Under the pieces are notes generated by a model, which worked only from the letters and a program-made list of their open reading frames with translations, was not told where the DNA came from and did no database searches. From assembly GCF_002214185.1 (NCBI RefSeq), contig NZ_CP022161.1:7447486-7511485 (forward strand): 64,000 nucleotides of DNA. The letters are read 5' to 3'. Both the position numbers and the translations under genes were made by a program. Source of the stretch: Streptomyces capitiformicae. GTDB lineage: Bacteria; Actinomycetota; Actinomycetes; Streptomycetales; Streptomycetaceae. Shown here in pieces: positions 1-7,845 of this stretch (positions are counted from its first letter, which is position 1; every line of letters begins with the position of its first letter).

Positions 1-88
1 TGAACAGGCGACTGTCCGCGGCCAGGAAACGGTCGCGGAGGATGTGGTGGCCGGGCGGGCGTACGGTGAGGTCGACGTCTGCGGTCAT
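1..88 (-). CDS. 5' end of a leftward gene, product not recognised (partial)
   Basis: An ATG on the minus strand at 88 opens a frame that runs off the window after 29 codons. It begins MTADVDLTVRPPGHH. Nearly every third codon position is G or C, as in real genes here. It diverges from the ABC-F gene, so 89-227 should hold both promoters. No clear ribosome binding site is visible upstream of the ATG, and 29 residues are too few to assign a family. It could be a chance frame. Confidence 0.4.
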   Translation of the reverse strand, partial: MTADVDLTVRPPGHHILRDRFLAADSRLF

Positions 89-227
89 GGGTCCACGGGT
101 ACCCCATGGCCGTGGATCTGTGTCGGGCGGGGTCCACGTAGGCCCCGTGGCTGCGGCTGGGCGCAGCGGCCCGCAGTTGGGACGGCGTCGGAAATCGATT
201 TGCCCGGCGTGTCAGGAGCCCCGGACA

Positions 228-1856
228 ATGCGCCCCATGGGACACCTCGAAGCCGCTCACCTGGAGTACTACCTACCTGACGGGCGGGCGTTGCTCGGTG
301 ATGTCTCGTTTCGGGTGGGGGAGGGGGCCGTGGTGGCCCTGGTCGGGCCGAACGGGGCCGGGAAGACCACTCTGCTGCGGTTGATCTCGGGGGAGCTGAA
401 GCCGCACGGGGGGTCGGTCACCGTCACCGGTGGCCTCGGGGTGATGCGGCAGTTCGTGGGGTCCGTGCGGGACGAGACGACCGTGCGGGACCTGCTCGTG
501 TCGGTGGCGCAGCCGGGGATCCGGGAGGCGGCCAGGGCGGTCGACGCCGCCGAGCACGCGATCATGACCGTGGACGACGAGGCCGCCCAGCTGAAGTACG
601 CGCAGGCCCTCTCCGACTGGGCCGAGGTGCGCGGCTACGAGGCCGAGACGCTGTGGGACATCTGCACCATGGCCGCCCTCGGCGTGCCGTACGAGAAAGC
701 GCAGTGGCGGCAGGTGCGGACGCTCTCCGGTGGTGAGCAGAAGCGGCTCGTACTGGAGGCGCTGCTGCGCGGCACCGACCAGGTGCTCCTCCTCGACGAG
801 CCCGACAACTACCTCGACGTACCCGGCAAGCGCTGGCTGGAGGAGCGGCTCAAGGAGACCCGCAAGACCGTCCTCTTCGTCTCGCACGACCGCGAACTCC
901 TCGCCCGCGCCGCCGAGAAGATCGTCAGCGTGGAGCCGGGCCCCGCGGGCGCCGACGCCTGGGTGCACGGCGGCGGCTTCGACACGTATCACGAGGCGCG
1001 GCGGCAGCGGTTCGAGCGGTTCGAGGAACTGCGGCGCCGCTGGGACGAGAAGCACGCCCAACTGAAGAAGCTCGTGCTGAACCTCCGTCAAGCAGCCGCC
1101 GTCAGCCATGAGATGGCCTCGCGCTACGCCGCCGCCCAGACCCGGCTGCGCAAGTTCGAGGAGGCCGGGCCGCCGCCGGAGCCGCCGCGCGAGCAGGACA
1201 TCACCATGCGGCTCAAGGGCGGCCGTACCGGCGTAAGGGCCGTCACCTGTGCGGGACTTGAGCTGACCGGCCTGATGAAACCCTTCGACCTGGAGGTCTT
1301 CTACGGCGAACGCGTCGCCGTCCTCGGCTCCAACGGCTCCGGCAAGTCCCACTTCCTGCGCCTGCTCGCCGGCGACGACGTGGCGCACACGGGGGAGTGG
1401 AAGCTCGGTGCCCGGGTCGTACCCGGGCACTTCGCGCAGACGCACGCGCATCCCGAGCTGGAGGGCCGGACGCTGCTCGACATCCTGTGGAAGGAGCACG
1501 CCCAGGACCGCGGTGCCGCCATGTCCCGGCTGCGCCGCTACGAGCTGACCAAGCAGGCCGAGCAACCCTTCGACCGGCTCTCCGGCGGCCAGCAGGCGCG
1601 TTTTCAGATCCTGCTCCTTGAGCTCCAGGGCGTGACCGCCCTGCTGCTCGACGAGCCGACCGACAACCTCGACCTGGAGTCGGCGGAGGCTCTCCAGGAG
1701 GGCCTGGAGGCCTTCGACGGTACGGTCCTCGCGGTCACACACGACCGCTGGTTCGCTCGTTCGTTCGACCGCTATCTCGTCTTCGGCTCCGACGGCCGGG
1801 TGCGGGAGACCCCGGAGCCGGTATGGGACGAGCGGCGGGTCGAGCGGGCCCGCTAG
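228..1856 (+). CDS. ABC-F family ATP-binding protein
   Basis: Soluble protein of 542 residues with two ABC ATPase cassettes and no membrane segment, the layout of ABC-F factors, which act on the ribosome (translation rescue or antibiotic protection) and do not transport. Cassette 1 has Walker A GPNGAGKTT, signature LSGGEQ and Walker B LLLDEPDNYLD. Cassette 2 has GSNGSGKS, LSGGQQ and LLLDEPTDNLD. The charged inter-domain linker (about residues 240-330) is short. The first Walker B motif has DN where EPT is common, a mild variation. The start at ATG 228 is chosen because AGGAG lies 9 bases upstream; ATG 237 is in frame but further from it. A hairpin terminator follows directly. Which subfamily it belongs to, and whether it confers resistance, cannot be read from sequence alone. 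Confidence 0.9.
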   Translation: MRPMGHLEAAHLEYYLPDGRALLGDVSFRVGEGAVVALVGPNGAGKTTLLRLISGELKPHGGSVTVTGGLGVMRQFVGSVRDETTVRDLLVSVAQPGIREAARAVDAAEHAIMTVDDEAAQLKYAQALSDWAEVRGYEAETLWDICTMAALGVPYEKAQWRQVRTLSGGEQKRLVLEALLRGTDQVLLLDEPDNYLDVPGKRWLEERLKETRKTVLFVSHDRELLARAAEKIVSVEPGPAGADAWVHGGGFDTYHEARRQRFERFEELRRRWDEKHAQLKKLVLNLRQAAAVSHEMASRYAAAQTRLRKFEEAGPPPEPPREQDITMRLKGGRTGVRAVTCAGLELTGLMKPFDLEVFYGERVAVLGSNGSGKSHFLRLLAGDDVAHTGEWKLGARVVPGHFAQTHAHPELEGRTLLDILWKEHAQDRGAAMSRLRRYELTKQAEQPFDRLSGGQQARFQILLLELQGVTALLLDEPTDNLDLESAEALQEGLEAFDGTVLAVTHDRWFARSFDRYLVFGSDGRVRETPEPVWDERRVERAR

Positions 1857-1874
1857 CCCGCCAGGCGGGCTTTC
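1855..1874 (+). terminator. Intrinsic terminator after the ABC-F gene
   Basis: The inverted repeat AGCCCGCC/GGCGGGCT overlaps the stop codon and is followed by TTTC. It sits between two convergent genes and could serve both. Confidence 0.6.
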
Positions 1875-1901
1875 AAAGCACCCCCCAGGGCCTGGGCGCG
1901 G

Positions 1902-3035
1902 CTACGTCCAGCGCAGCAGCGCGCCCAGGCCGCCGACCGGCACTTCACGCTCCGTCGCCCCCGTGGCCGCCGTCACCGAGATCGCCGGGGCGTTCGTGGT
2001 CACGGCGGACCGCAGCAGCGCGTCGTCCGCACGCGCCGACCAGGTGTGTTCCTCGTCGAGCCCGCGTCCCTGCCCGAGCGTGCGCAGCTCCGTACGGCGT
2101 ACGGCCAGCTGGTCGGGATCCTCGCCGACCCACAGCGCCCGATGCGTGTCGGGCCCCGCCGGGCGGACGAGCAGCTCGTCCATACGGTGCTCGCGCGCCG
2201 CCTCCACCAGATCGGCGACGTCCTCGACGGCACCCCGGCGCCCCTCGGCGTCCGGGCCACGAGCTGCCAGGAACCGCTCGACCTCGTCCGAGGCCCGTCG
2301 GCGTACATGCTCGGCGCGGGCCCGCGCCACGTCCTCGTCCAGCAGCCTGCTGCCGGGCCCGTGCGGGGCCTCCACCACACGGTCGAGGAGCGCCTGCGGC
2401 AGCCGGTCCCGCACGGCGTGCCGCTCACGGTCCTCACCCACGAGGATCAGCAGATCGGCGCGGGTCTCCTCCTGACAGACGGCGAGCGCCTCGGCGACCT
2501 CCGCCGCGTTGTCCTCCCAGGTGTTCTCCACCCGAAGCTGGAAGTGCCGCTCGGACCAGTCGACCGTGCTCGTACGGTGCAGGGGCCACTGCCGCCCGGC
2601 CACCACCCCGGCGTCCTCGCTGCCCAGGGCGCCGCGCAGCTCGAACCGCGCGCCCCGCCGGTCCACGTACGCCACCAGACACACCGGGTCCTCCCCGGCC
2701 AGGTCCAGCAACGGCGCCGTACGGGGCAGCGGGGTCCAGAAGGCCTCCGGCGCCGGGGGCGGCGAGGCCAGCGGCGGATCAAGGACCACCTGGCCGTCGC
2801 GCGCGAAGAACGCCCGGCCGTGCGGCTCCGCCGCGTGCCGCAGCTCGTCCACGGCCTCGTGCAGGGCCCGGCAGGTCGCCCCGTCCGCTCCCTGCTCGGC
2901 CAGCTCACGCGATATGGCCGCCGCCGCCAGGGACTGCTCATGGGCCGTGGACTCCGAGGGGACGGCCGGACCGACGTACACGGAGGCCCAGGGCCCGGGA
3001 TGTTCGTACAGTGGATTGAGGAACGCGAGATCCAT
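1902..3035 (-). CDS. Rv2629-family (baeRF-type) ribosome hibernation factor
   Basis: The 377-residue protein resembles the actinobacterial Rv2629 family, related to eRF1/Pelota-like bacterial release factor homologues. From family knowledge, such proteins bind the A site of idle ribosomes under stress. Visible features: start MDLAFLNPLYEHPGPW, a central stretch VDRRGARFEL, then a helical C-terminal half rich in charged residues. No signal peptide or membrane segment is present. The ATG at 3035 has a strong GGGAGG ribosome binding site. The gene is convergent with the ABC-F gene and divergent from a DUF6158 gene. The cluster around it (CBS pair, PfpI, DUF2795) also has a stress flavour. Exact function in this strain is inferred. 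Confidence 0.8.
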   Translation of the reverse strand: MDLAFLNPLYEHPGPWASVYVGPAVPSESTAHEQSLAAAAISRELAEQGADGATCRALHEAVDELRHAAEPHGRAFFARDGQVVLDPPLASPPPAPEAFWTPLPRTAPLLDLAGEDPVCLVAYVDRRGARFELRGALGSEDAGVVAGRQWPLHRTSTVDWSERHFQLRVENTWEDNAAEVAEALAVCQEETRADLLILVGEDRERHAVRDRLPQALLDRVVEAPHGPGSRLLDEDVARARAEHVRRRASDEVERFLAARGPDAEGRRGAVEDVADLVEAAREHRMDELLVRPAGPDTHRALWVGEDPDQLAVRRTELRTLGQGRGLDEEHTWSARADDALLRSAVTTNAPAISVTAATGATEREVPVGGLGALLRWT

Positions 3036-3121
3036 GGCTCCCTCCCGGAGGCCGCTCGGGGTAACGATTGCCGGGCGGGTACCCGGACCTCATGGAGGAA
3101 CACGAAGATCGGGGTACCACC

Positions 3122-3355
3122 ATGACCGGAGTGCACCCGGACCAGCTGGACGACCAGCAGCTGATGAAAGAGCTGGAGTCGATCCACCGCACGCGTCACG
3201 ACACGCTGCTGCACGGATCGAGCGAAGCGCTGCGCACCCACAACGAACGGATGGCGCAACTGGAGGGGGAGTATCTGCGCCGCCACCCGCGCCGCCCGAT
3301 CGTCTCGGGCCGCACGCGCGAGGGCGCCCGGGAGCGAGGATGTGCGACGCCATGA
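3122..3355 (+). CDS. DUF6158-type small protein
   Basis: This gene encodes a 77-residue hydrophilic protein beginning MTGVHPDQLDDQQLMKELE, rich in Glu, His and Arg, with the stretch HRTRHDTLLHGSSEAL and a basic tail. It matches my memory of small Streptomyces proteins annotated DUF6158; no biochemical role is known to me. Its stop codon overlaps ATG 3352 of the next gene, so the two are probably co-transcribed and perhaps translationally coupled. It diverges from the hibernation factor gene. Confidence 0.7.
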   Translation: MTGVHPDQLDDQQLMKELESIHRTRHDTLLHGSSEALRTHNERMAQLEGEYLRRHPRRPIVSGRTREGARERGCATP

Positions 3356-3972
3356 CCCGTACGACTTCCGACACGGCCGACACCAGCGACGCGGCGGTAC
3401 CGAATCCGCTGCTCACCCGGCACGCCGAGGCACAGGACCTCTTCGGTGACCGGGTGCACGCCGTCCGTCACGACCAGTGGGACGTGGCTACGCCATGCCA
3501 CGAGTGGACGGTCCGTGACCTCGTCAACCACCTCGTCTCCGAGCAGCTCTGGGTGCCCGTGCTGGTACGGGACGGGTGCATGATCGAGGAGGTCGGCGAC
3601 ACGTTCGACGGGGACCTGCTGGGGCCCGACCCGGCCGCCTCCTGGGACACGGCGGCCCACTCCGCGCGCGACGCGTTCGCGGCGCCGGGAGCGCTGGAGC
3701 GTACGGTGCATCTCTCGTACGGCGACACGCCGGCGACCGCGTACTGTGCGCAGACGATCGCGGATCTCGTGGTCCACGCGTGGGATCTGTCCCGGGCGAT
3801 CGGCTTCGAGGAACGGCTTCCCAGGGAGTTGTTGAAGTTCGCGGTGGAGGAGATCACCCCGTACGCCGGGGATCTGGAGAAGAGTGGGTTGTTCGCGGCA
3901 CCGGTGGAGCCGCCGGTGGGGGCGGATGAACAGACGAGGTTGCTGTGTCTTCTTGGGCGGCGTGCGCCCTGA
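3340..3972 (+). CDS. TIGR03086 family metal-binding (mycothiol-dependent maleylpyruvate isomerase-like) protein
   Basis: About 210 residues with the DinB/MDMPI fold signature: an N-terminal bundle with ATPCHEWTVRDLVNHL, in which the histidines are probable metal ligands, and a later IADLVVHAWDLSRAIG, which carries the second metal-binding histidine. Family members use mycothiol, the actinobacterial thiol, but the substrate here is unknown. GGAG lies five bases before ATG 3340; ATG 3352, which overlaps the previous stop, is an alternative start. The 3' end enters a 26-base tandem duplication, and a truncated catalase gene faces it. The C-terminus, ending LLGRRAP, looks natural for the family. 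Confidence 0.8.
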   Translation: MCDAMTRTTSDTADTSDAAVPNPLLTRHAEAQDLFGDRVHAVRHDQWDVATPCHEWTVRDLVNHLVSEQLWVPVLVRDGCMIEEVGDTFDGDLLGPDPAASWDTAAHSARDAFAAPGALERTVHLSYGDTPATAYCAQTIADLVVHAWDLSRAIGFEERLPRELLKFAVEEITPYAGDLEKSGLFAAPVEPPVGADEQTRLLCLLGRRAP

Positions 3973-4008
3973 AGGACCGCCCTGGGCGTACGCCCTGAAG
4001 GACCGCCC
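3961..4008. repeat. Tandem direct repeat, two 22-base copies with period 26
   Basis: Copy 1 (3961-3982) and copy 2 (3987-4008) differ only at their fourth base. Each contains GCCCTGAAGGACCGCCC. Copy 1 includes the stop codon of the TIGR03086 gene. Copy 2 ends exactly where recognisable catalase sequence begins, so the duplication marks a deletion breakpoint. Confidence 0.85.
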
Positions 4009-4009
4009 C

Positions 4010-4159
4010 CATCAGGGTCGGCCCACGTTCGCCCACGGTCAGCGAGTCGTCGGTGTGATCGACGCTCACGCCCTGGTCGGTGGTGAGCGGACCCGATGCC
4101 GGGTCGTCCGCGTGGAACGCCTCACGCTGGCGCTGCTTGCGATCGGACACCGGATCCAT
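4010..4159 (-). pseudogene. Catalase, N-terminal fragment only
   Basis: The frame from ATG 4159 reads MDPVSDRKQRQ, then LTTDQGVSVDHTDDSLTVGE and RGPTLM. This is the N-terminal arm of clade 3/large-type catalases, normally followed by EDFHFREKITHFDHERIPER. Here the catalase text stops after about 50 residues; the haem pocket histidine, asparagine and proximal tyrosine regions are all missing. The frame stays open to 3854 through sequence antisense to the TIGR03086 gene. The start overlaps the stop of the upstream PfpI gene (TGATG), so the pair was once an operon. The fragment cannot be an active catalase. Confidence 0.8.
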
Positions 4160-4701
4160 CAGGCGGCCTCCTCGGTGAACACGTCCAGGAAGGCCTCGCA
4201 GAACGCCTTCAGGTCGTCCGGCCTACGGCTGGTGATCAGCTTGTTGGGGCCGTGGTCGCACACCTTGACCTGCTCGTCGATCCAGGTGCCGCCCGCGTTC
4301 TGGATGTCCTTGCGCAGGCTCGGCCACGAGGTCAGCACTCGGCCGCGTACGACATCGGCCTCGACCAGCGTCCACGGGGCGTGGCAGATGGCCGCCACCG
4401 GTCGGCCCTGCTCGAAGAAGTCCTGGACGAACGCCACCGCCTTGTCCTCCATCCGCAGGAAGTCGGGGTTGGCCACACCGCCCGGCAGCACGAGCCCGTC
4501 GAACGACTCGACCGGCACCTCTCCCACGACGTCGTCCACGGGGAAGGTGTCCGCCTTGTCGAGATGGTGGAAGGCCTGGATGTGGCCGGGCCTCGTCGAC
4601 ACCAGGACGGGCTCGTGACCGGCGTCCGTCACCGCCTGCCAGGGGTCGGTCAGCTCGATCTGCTCGACGCCTTGGGGTGCGGTCAGGAATGCGATACGCA
4701 T
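4159..4701 (-). CDS. PfpI/DJ-1 family type 1 glutamine amidotransferase-like protein
   Basis: This 180-residue protein has the class I glutamine amidotransferase-like fold: start MRIAFLTAPQGVEQIEL, loop DGLVLPGGVANPDFLR, and nucleophile elbow AICHAPWTL with the catalytic cysteine followed by histidine, as in PfpI and YhbO. Family members act as stress chaperone, protease or glyoxalase/deglycase-like enzymes; which applies here is not evident. AAGGAG lies upstream of ATG 4701. It follows a membrane protein gene by six bases and overlaps the broken catalase gene. Pairing with catalase suggests an oxidative or osmotic stress role. Confidence 0.88.
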   Translation of the reverse strand: MRIAFLTAPQGVEQIELTDPWQAVTDAGHEPVLVSTRPGHIQAFHHLDKADTFPVDDVVGEVPVESFDGLVLPGGVANPDFLRMEDKAVAFVQDFFEQGRPVAAICHAPWTLVEADVVRGRVLTSWPSLRKDIQNAGGTWIDEQVKVCDHGPNKLITSRRPDDLKAFCEAFLDVFTEEAA

Positions 4702-4707
4702 GGGTGC

Positions 4708-5412
4708 TCAGTCTCCTTTCGCTCCGTGTTCCGCCGCCCGCCACGTGGCCGCGTCTGCGGTGGTGTACTGCAGGTGGTTCCCGTGCTTCTCGTGCTTCTC
4801 GTCCCGGCGCCGCCGACGCGCCGCCCGTACGCAGCGCAGCAGCTCCTCGCCGTACGGCAGCAGGACGCAAGCGCCGATCGCGAGGCCGATGCCCGTGAGA
4901 TAGCCCCGCGACAGGGGCCTTCGGCGCGGTACGAGCCGCCAGGCGTCCGGGTCCCCACGCCCGCCCCGCAGCAGGGACTCGACCTGGTCGTTGCGCAGGC
5001 ACATCAGGGCGGCCAGCGCCCCGAAGGGCAGCGACTCCAGGAAGCTGTGGATGTGCTGCTCGATCGGCTTGACCTCACGGTCGCTGTCCACGGCGGTCCG
5101 CACGTCCCACAGCGCGGTCGCCTCGTGTGCGGCCGCTCCGGCCAACTGCACCGACAGCAGCAGGGGGTTGATCTCATAGCGCAGGGTCAGCGCGATGGGG
5201 ACGCCGACCTCGGTCATCATCAGCGAGTGGATCAGCGACTCCTTCGTACCCGCCGTCTCCTCGATACGGGTACGCCGGTGCATCATCCAGTCGGCCACGC
5301 CCGGGACGAACCAGGACGGCAGCAGGCCGTACAGCAGATACCGGGTGGTCACCTCGCCGACGTCGACCGAGTGGGACGTCGCGCTGATCTCGGCTGCCTG
5401 GTCACGGGTCAT
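4708..5412 (-). CDS. Membrane protein of unknown function
   Basis: 234 residues with four hydrophobic stretches that could span the membrane (about residues 25-44, 65-82, 85-105 and 182-200) and a strongly basic C-terminal tail containing RRRRRDEKHEKHG. The middle has several histidines and glutamates (EQHIHSFLE, HEATALWD), which could bind metal, but I recognise no family. The ATG at 5412 overlaps the stop of the upstream decarboxylase remnant, so it is read from the same transcript. The next gene downstream is the PfpI-like gene. Confidence 0.65.
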   Translation of the reverse strand: MTRDQAAEISATSHSVDVGEVTTRYLLYGLLPSWFVPGVADWMMHRRTRIEETAGTKESLIHSLMMTEVGVPIALTLRYEINPLLLSVQLAGAAAHEATALWDVRTAVDSDREVKPIEQHIHSFLESLPFGALAALMCLRNDQVESLLRGGRGDPDAWRLVPRRRPLSRGYLTGIGLAIGACVLLPYGEELLRCVRAARRRRRDEKHEKHGNHLQYTTADAATWRAAEHGAKGD

Positions 5413-5990
5413 GCCGCCACCACCCTCAGTGTGCGCAGTTCCGGGTCGGAGGGGTCGGGCACGTACATGCCGTGTCCGACACCGGACATGAGGTACTCGA
5501 CCACCTCCCGATTGATCCGCTCGCCCGGACAGACGACCGGCACGCCGGGCGGATACGGGCTGGCGGGCTCCGCCGCCACCCGCCCCACGGCCTGAGCGAC
5601 CGGCACCTCCTCGACGGGCCCGAAGAAGGCGTCACGGGGCGACATCACCTCCGCGAGTTCCAGTCCCTCGGGCGACGGCAGCCGGATGGGCGGCGGCGAG
5701 GTGGAGAAGTACGCGCGGTCCGCGTCCACCGCGTCCGCCATCAGCTCCTCGGCCCGCTCCAGGACCCGGCCGGACATCCGCCGGTCGTCCAGGCCGTTGA
5801 GGGCGAGTACGTCGGAGGCGAACACATCGGGGCCGAGGGTCAGGGCGACCCGGGCGTCGACACCCGTACCGCCCTTGTGTCCGGGTGGCGTGAACGCGTG
5901 CCGACCGGAACGCCGGTGCTGCTCCAGCGCCTCCAGGACAGGGGCCCTGGAATGGTCGAGCTTCCGTTCATGTGCGCTTGCGTAGGTCAT
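5409..5990 (-). pseudogene. Orn/Lys/Arg decarboxylase with the catalytic core deleted in frame
   Basis: The 193-residue frame starts MTYASAHERKLDHSRAP, with FTPPGHKGGTG and FASDVLALNGLDDR, the N-terminal region of Orn/Lys/Arg decarboxylases. At YFSTS it jumps directly to RLPSPEGLELAEVM, which belongs to the C-terminal domain (PRDAFFGPVEEVP, PYPPGVPVVCPGE, PDPSDPELRTL). About 300 residues between them, including the PLP lysine and substrate loop, are gone, yet the frame is kept. A full family member has about 490 residues. The product cannot bind PLP in the usual way; a leftover structural role is possible but unlikely. The start is ATG 5990. The stop overlaps the next gene. Confidence 0.8.
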
Positions 5991-6042
5991 GTGCGCTCGC
6001 TCGTCCGTGTCGTCATGTCGTCGATGTACGGTCGCTCGCTCG

Positions 6043-6483
6043 TCAGCCGGGGGCCACGCCCGGCCAGCTGTCCGGTTCGGCGCGGCTGATGTCGGCGAGC
6101 GCGGAACCCGGGTCCTGTGCGACGGCCAGGTCACCGAGGCTCACCATGCCCACGGGATGGCCGTCCTCCAGCACCGGCAGCCGGCGTACCGCGTGGTCGC
6201 GCATCAGCTCGACCGCGGCCGACACCGCGTCGTCGGGCCCGATCACCACGGGGTTCGGGGTGCACACGGCCTGGGCGCTCACCGTCAGCGGATCGGCGCC
6301 GTCGGCGACGGCGCGCAACGTGATGTCGCGGTCGGTCAGGACGCCGACGAGCTGACCGTCCGTGGCGACGAGGACGTCGCCGATGTCCTGTGCGCGCATC
6401 AGCTGCGCCGCTTCGACGAGTGAGGCGTCCGGGCGGACCGCGACGACACCCGGCGTCATGACTTCCCTTACGAAATCGGCCAT
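6043..6483 (-). CDS. CBS domain pair protein
   Basis: 146 residues made almost entirely of two CBS motifs: the first from VREVMTPGVVAVRPDASL to DIGDVLVATDGQLVGVLTDR, the second from VCTPNPVVIGPDDAV to AVRRLPVLEDGHPVGMVSLG. Such stand-alone pairs bind adenosine nucleotides and are often stress-regulated in Streptomyces; the partner is unknown. The GGAGG ribosome binding site lies about 8 bases before ATG 6483. The gene lies between DUF2795 and the decarboxylase remnant, all leftward. Confidence 0.88.
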   Translation of the reverse strand: MADFVREVMTPGVVAVRPDASLVEAAQLMRAQDIGDVLVATDGQLVGVLTDRDITLRAVADGADPLTVSAQAVCTPNPVVIGPDDAVSAAVELMRDHAVRRLPVLEDGHPVGMVSLGDLAVAQDPGSALADISRAEPDSWPGVAPG

Positions 6484-6570
6484 GGTTCTGGGCCTCCTTA
6501 CGTGCTCCCGGCCGCGGGGGCACGATGTGCGGTGGCGTGACGACGCCCGCAGTACCCCCGCGCAGGGCGG

Positions 6571-7017
6571 CTATGCGCCGGAGCCGTGTGCGGGTTCCGT
6601 GCCTTGTGCCGTGGATCGCCGAGCGCCTCGCCCTCTTCCCTCCTGGGCACGCACCACCGCTTGCGCGAGTTGGTGCACGGAGTCGTAGCGCTCCCTCCTC
6701 GGCAACCGCTCCAGCGGCTCGACGAGCCCGTCCGGAGCGTGCCGGTCGCGCAGGACGCGGATCAGTTCACCAGGGCCCGCCGGGAAGGACGTACGGCCCA
6801 GGAGCCGGGCCAGTTCGAACCGCACCGTCTCGACGCGCTCCCGCGCCCGGCCCGGCGTCACCGGCCCGTACGCGACGTCCGGGTCGTCCTCGGCGGGCGG
6901 TTCCGGGTCGTGCCACTCCTCGACCCGGGTGGGGTGCCCCGAACGGAGCAGCCCCTGCAGTTCGTGCTTCATCTCGTCGTCACGGTGGACGCTCAGCCGG
7001 TCGCTGCCTCGCTGCAT
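6571..7017 (-). CDS. DUF2795 domain protein
   Basis: From ATG 7017 this encodes 148 residues: MQRGSDRLSVHRDDEMKHEL, then HPTRVEEWHDPEP and the DUF2795 core FELARLLGRTSFPAGPGEL, followed by a Gly/Arg-rich tail. The family is common and uncharacterised in actinobacteria. Upstream in-frame starts would extend into the transposon end and are unlikely. It is the last apparently host gene before the Tn7-like element; the distance from its start to the putative element end is about 90 bases. Confidence 0.75.
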   Translation of the reverse strand: MQRGSDRLSVHRDDEMKHELQGLLRSGHPTRVEEWHDPEPPAEDDPDVAYGPVTPGRARERVETVRFELARLLGRTSFPAGPGELIRVLRDRHAPDGLVEPLERLPRRERYDSVHQLAQAVVRAQEGRGRGARRSTAQGTEPAHGSGA

Positions 7018-7106
7018 GGATCCCTCCAGATCTTCGTGGCCCACCGCGTACCCCAAGGCCCGCAGCCGACACGGGGTACCGCCGACCGGATCCGTACGCG
7101 CCCGCA

Positions 7107-7209
7107 TGTCGGACGAAAGGAAAAAGTTCAGTTCCCGTGGCCCTGACCTGGGCACTGAACTCTTCTCTGCATAGAAGGAAGTAGCAACCCTCGCGCGGAA
7201 CAGTTCAGT
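7107..7209. repeat. Putative left end of the Tn7-like element with AGTTCAGT repeats
   Basis: The stretch begins TGTCGGACGAAAGG, and TGT is the usual terminal triplet of this transposon class. It contains AGTTCAGT at 7125-7132 and 7202-7209 and its complement ACTGAACT at 7154-7161. The first two form an imperfect stem (AGTTCAGTTCCC against GGGCACTGAACT). Multiple short repeats at an end are expected of TnsB binding sites. The third copy overlaps the tniQ1 stop codon. Confidence 0.55.
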
Positions 7210-7843
7210 GCGCAGACCACGATCGCACCGGGCCGCCCACGGCACCAGCGGCTCTCGAGTCAGACTGGGGTCCAGTGCCCTTCTCGTCCAGCCATTCCAG
7301 CCCCCACAGCGTCAACGCCCTGGCGGCAGATTCCGGAACGCGATCGTGGAACTTCCGCCGGGCTTCGGTCACCGAGGCCACGCTCAGTCCTTCCCAGCCT
7401 CCGGCGTAGACAGGGGAGTCACGGGCTGGGCTGCCTGTGAGGGCTTCCCAGATCCACGCTGCGGCGTGGCGTTGCCAACGCGAAAAATTGAGGGCAGTTC
7501 CGTCATATCGAGCAAGCTGCATCTGTCGCAGTGTTTTGGTGGTCAGCCCAGTCGTCAGCTGCAGGCCAGCCAGGCTGGCCGGTGTAAGGGTGACGCCGAA
7601 GAATAGCGGTCGCCTCATTTTCCCTGCCGAGCTGAATTCAAGTCCCAGTGCCCGGGCTGCGATACCCGGCGGCACGTCCAATTTGATCGCAGCGCGATCC
7701 ACCCAGGAGTGGAACGCCTCGCCTTCCACAGGGGCGGGCACAACGGGAAGGCGGCGGAGCCGCGTCGCGTGAGCTGACAGCTGGGGGTGGTCGGCGCCCC
7801 GCCGTCGGGCAGCGGTGGGTCCCGCCAAGTGCGCGTTGCTCAT
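7205..7843 (-). pseudogene. TniQ family protein (tniQ1), internally deleted
   Basis: 212 residues. The N-terminal part LPVVPAPVEGEAFHSWVDRA down to QLARYDGTALNFS is the typical TniQ start. It then jumps to RWQRHAAAWIWEALTG and ends WLDEKGTGP, which aligns with the C-terminus of the other tniQ in this window (RRRHAAAWIWQRF to LSDKG). The cysteine-rich zinc-binding middle expected in TniQ, which recognises the target site, is missing although the frame is kept. ATG 7843 lies two bases after the tniB stop. Loss of the zinc region should abolish target selection; a naturally short variant cannot be fully excluded. Confidence 0.7.
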
Positions 7844-7845
7844 GT

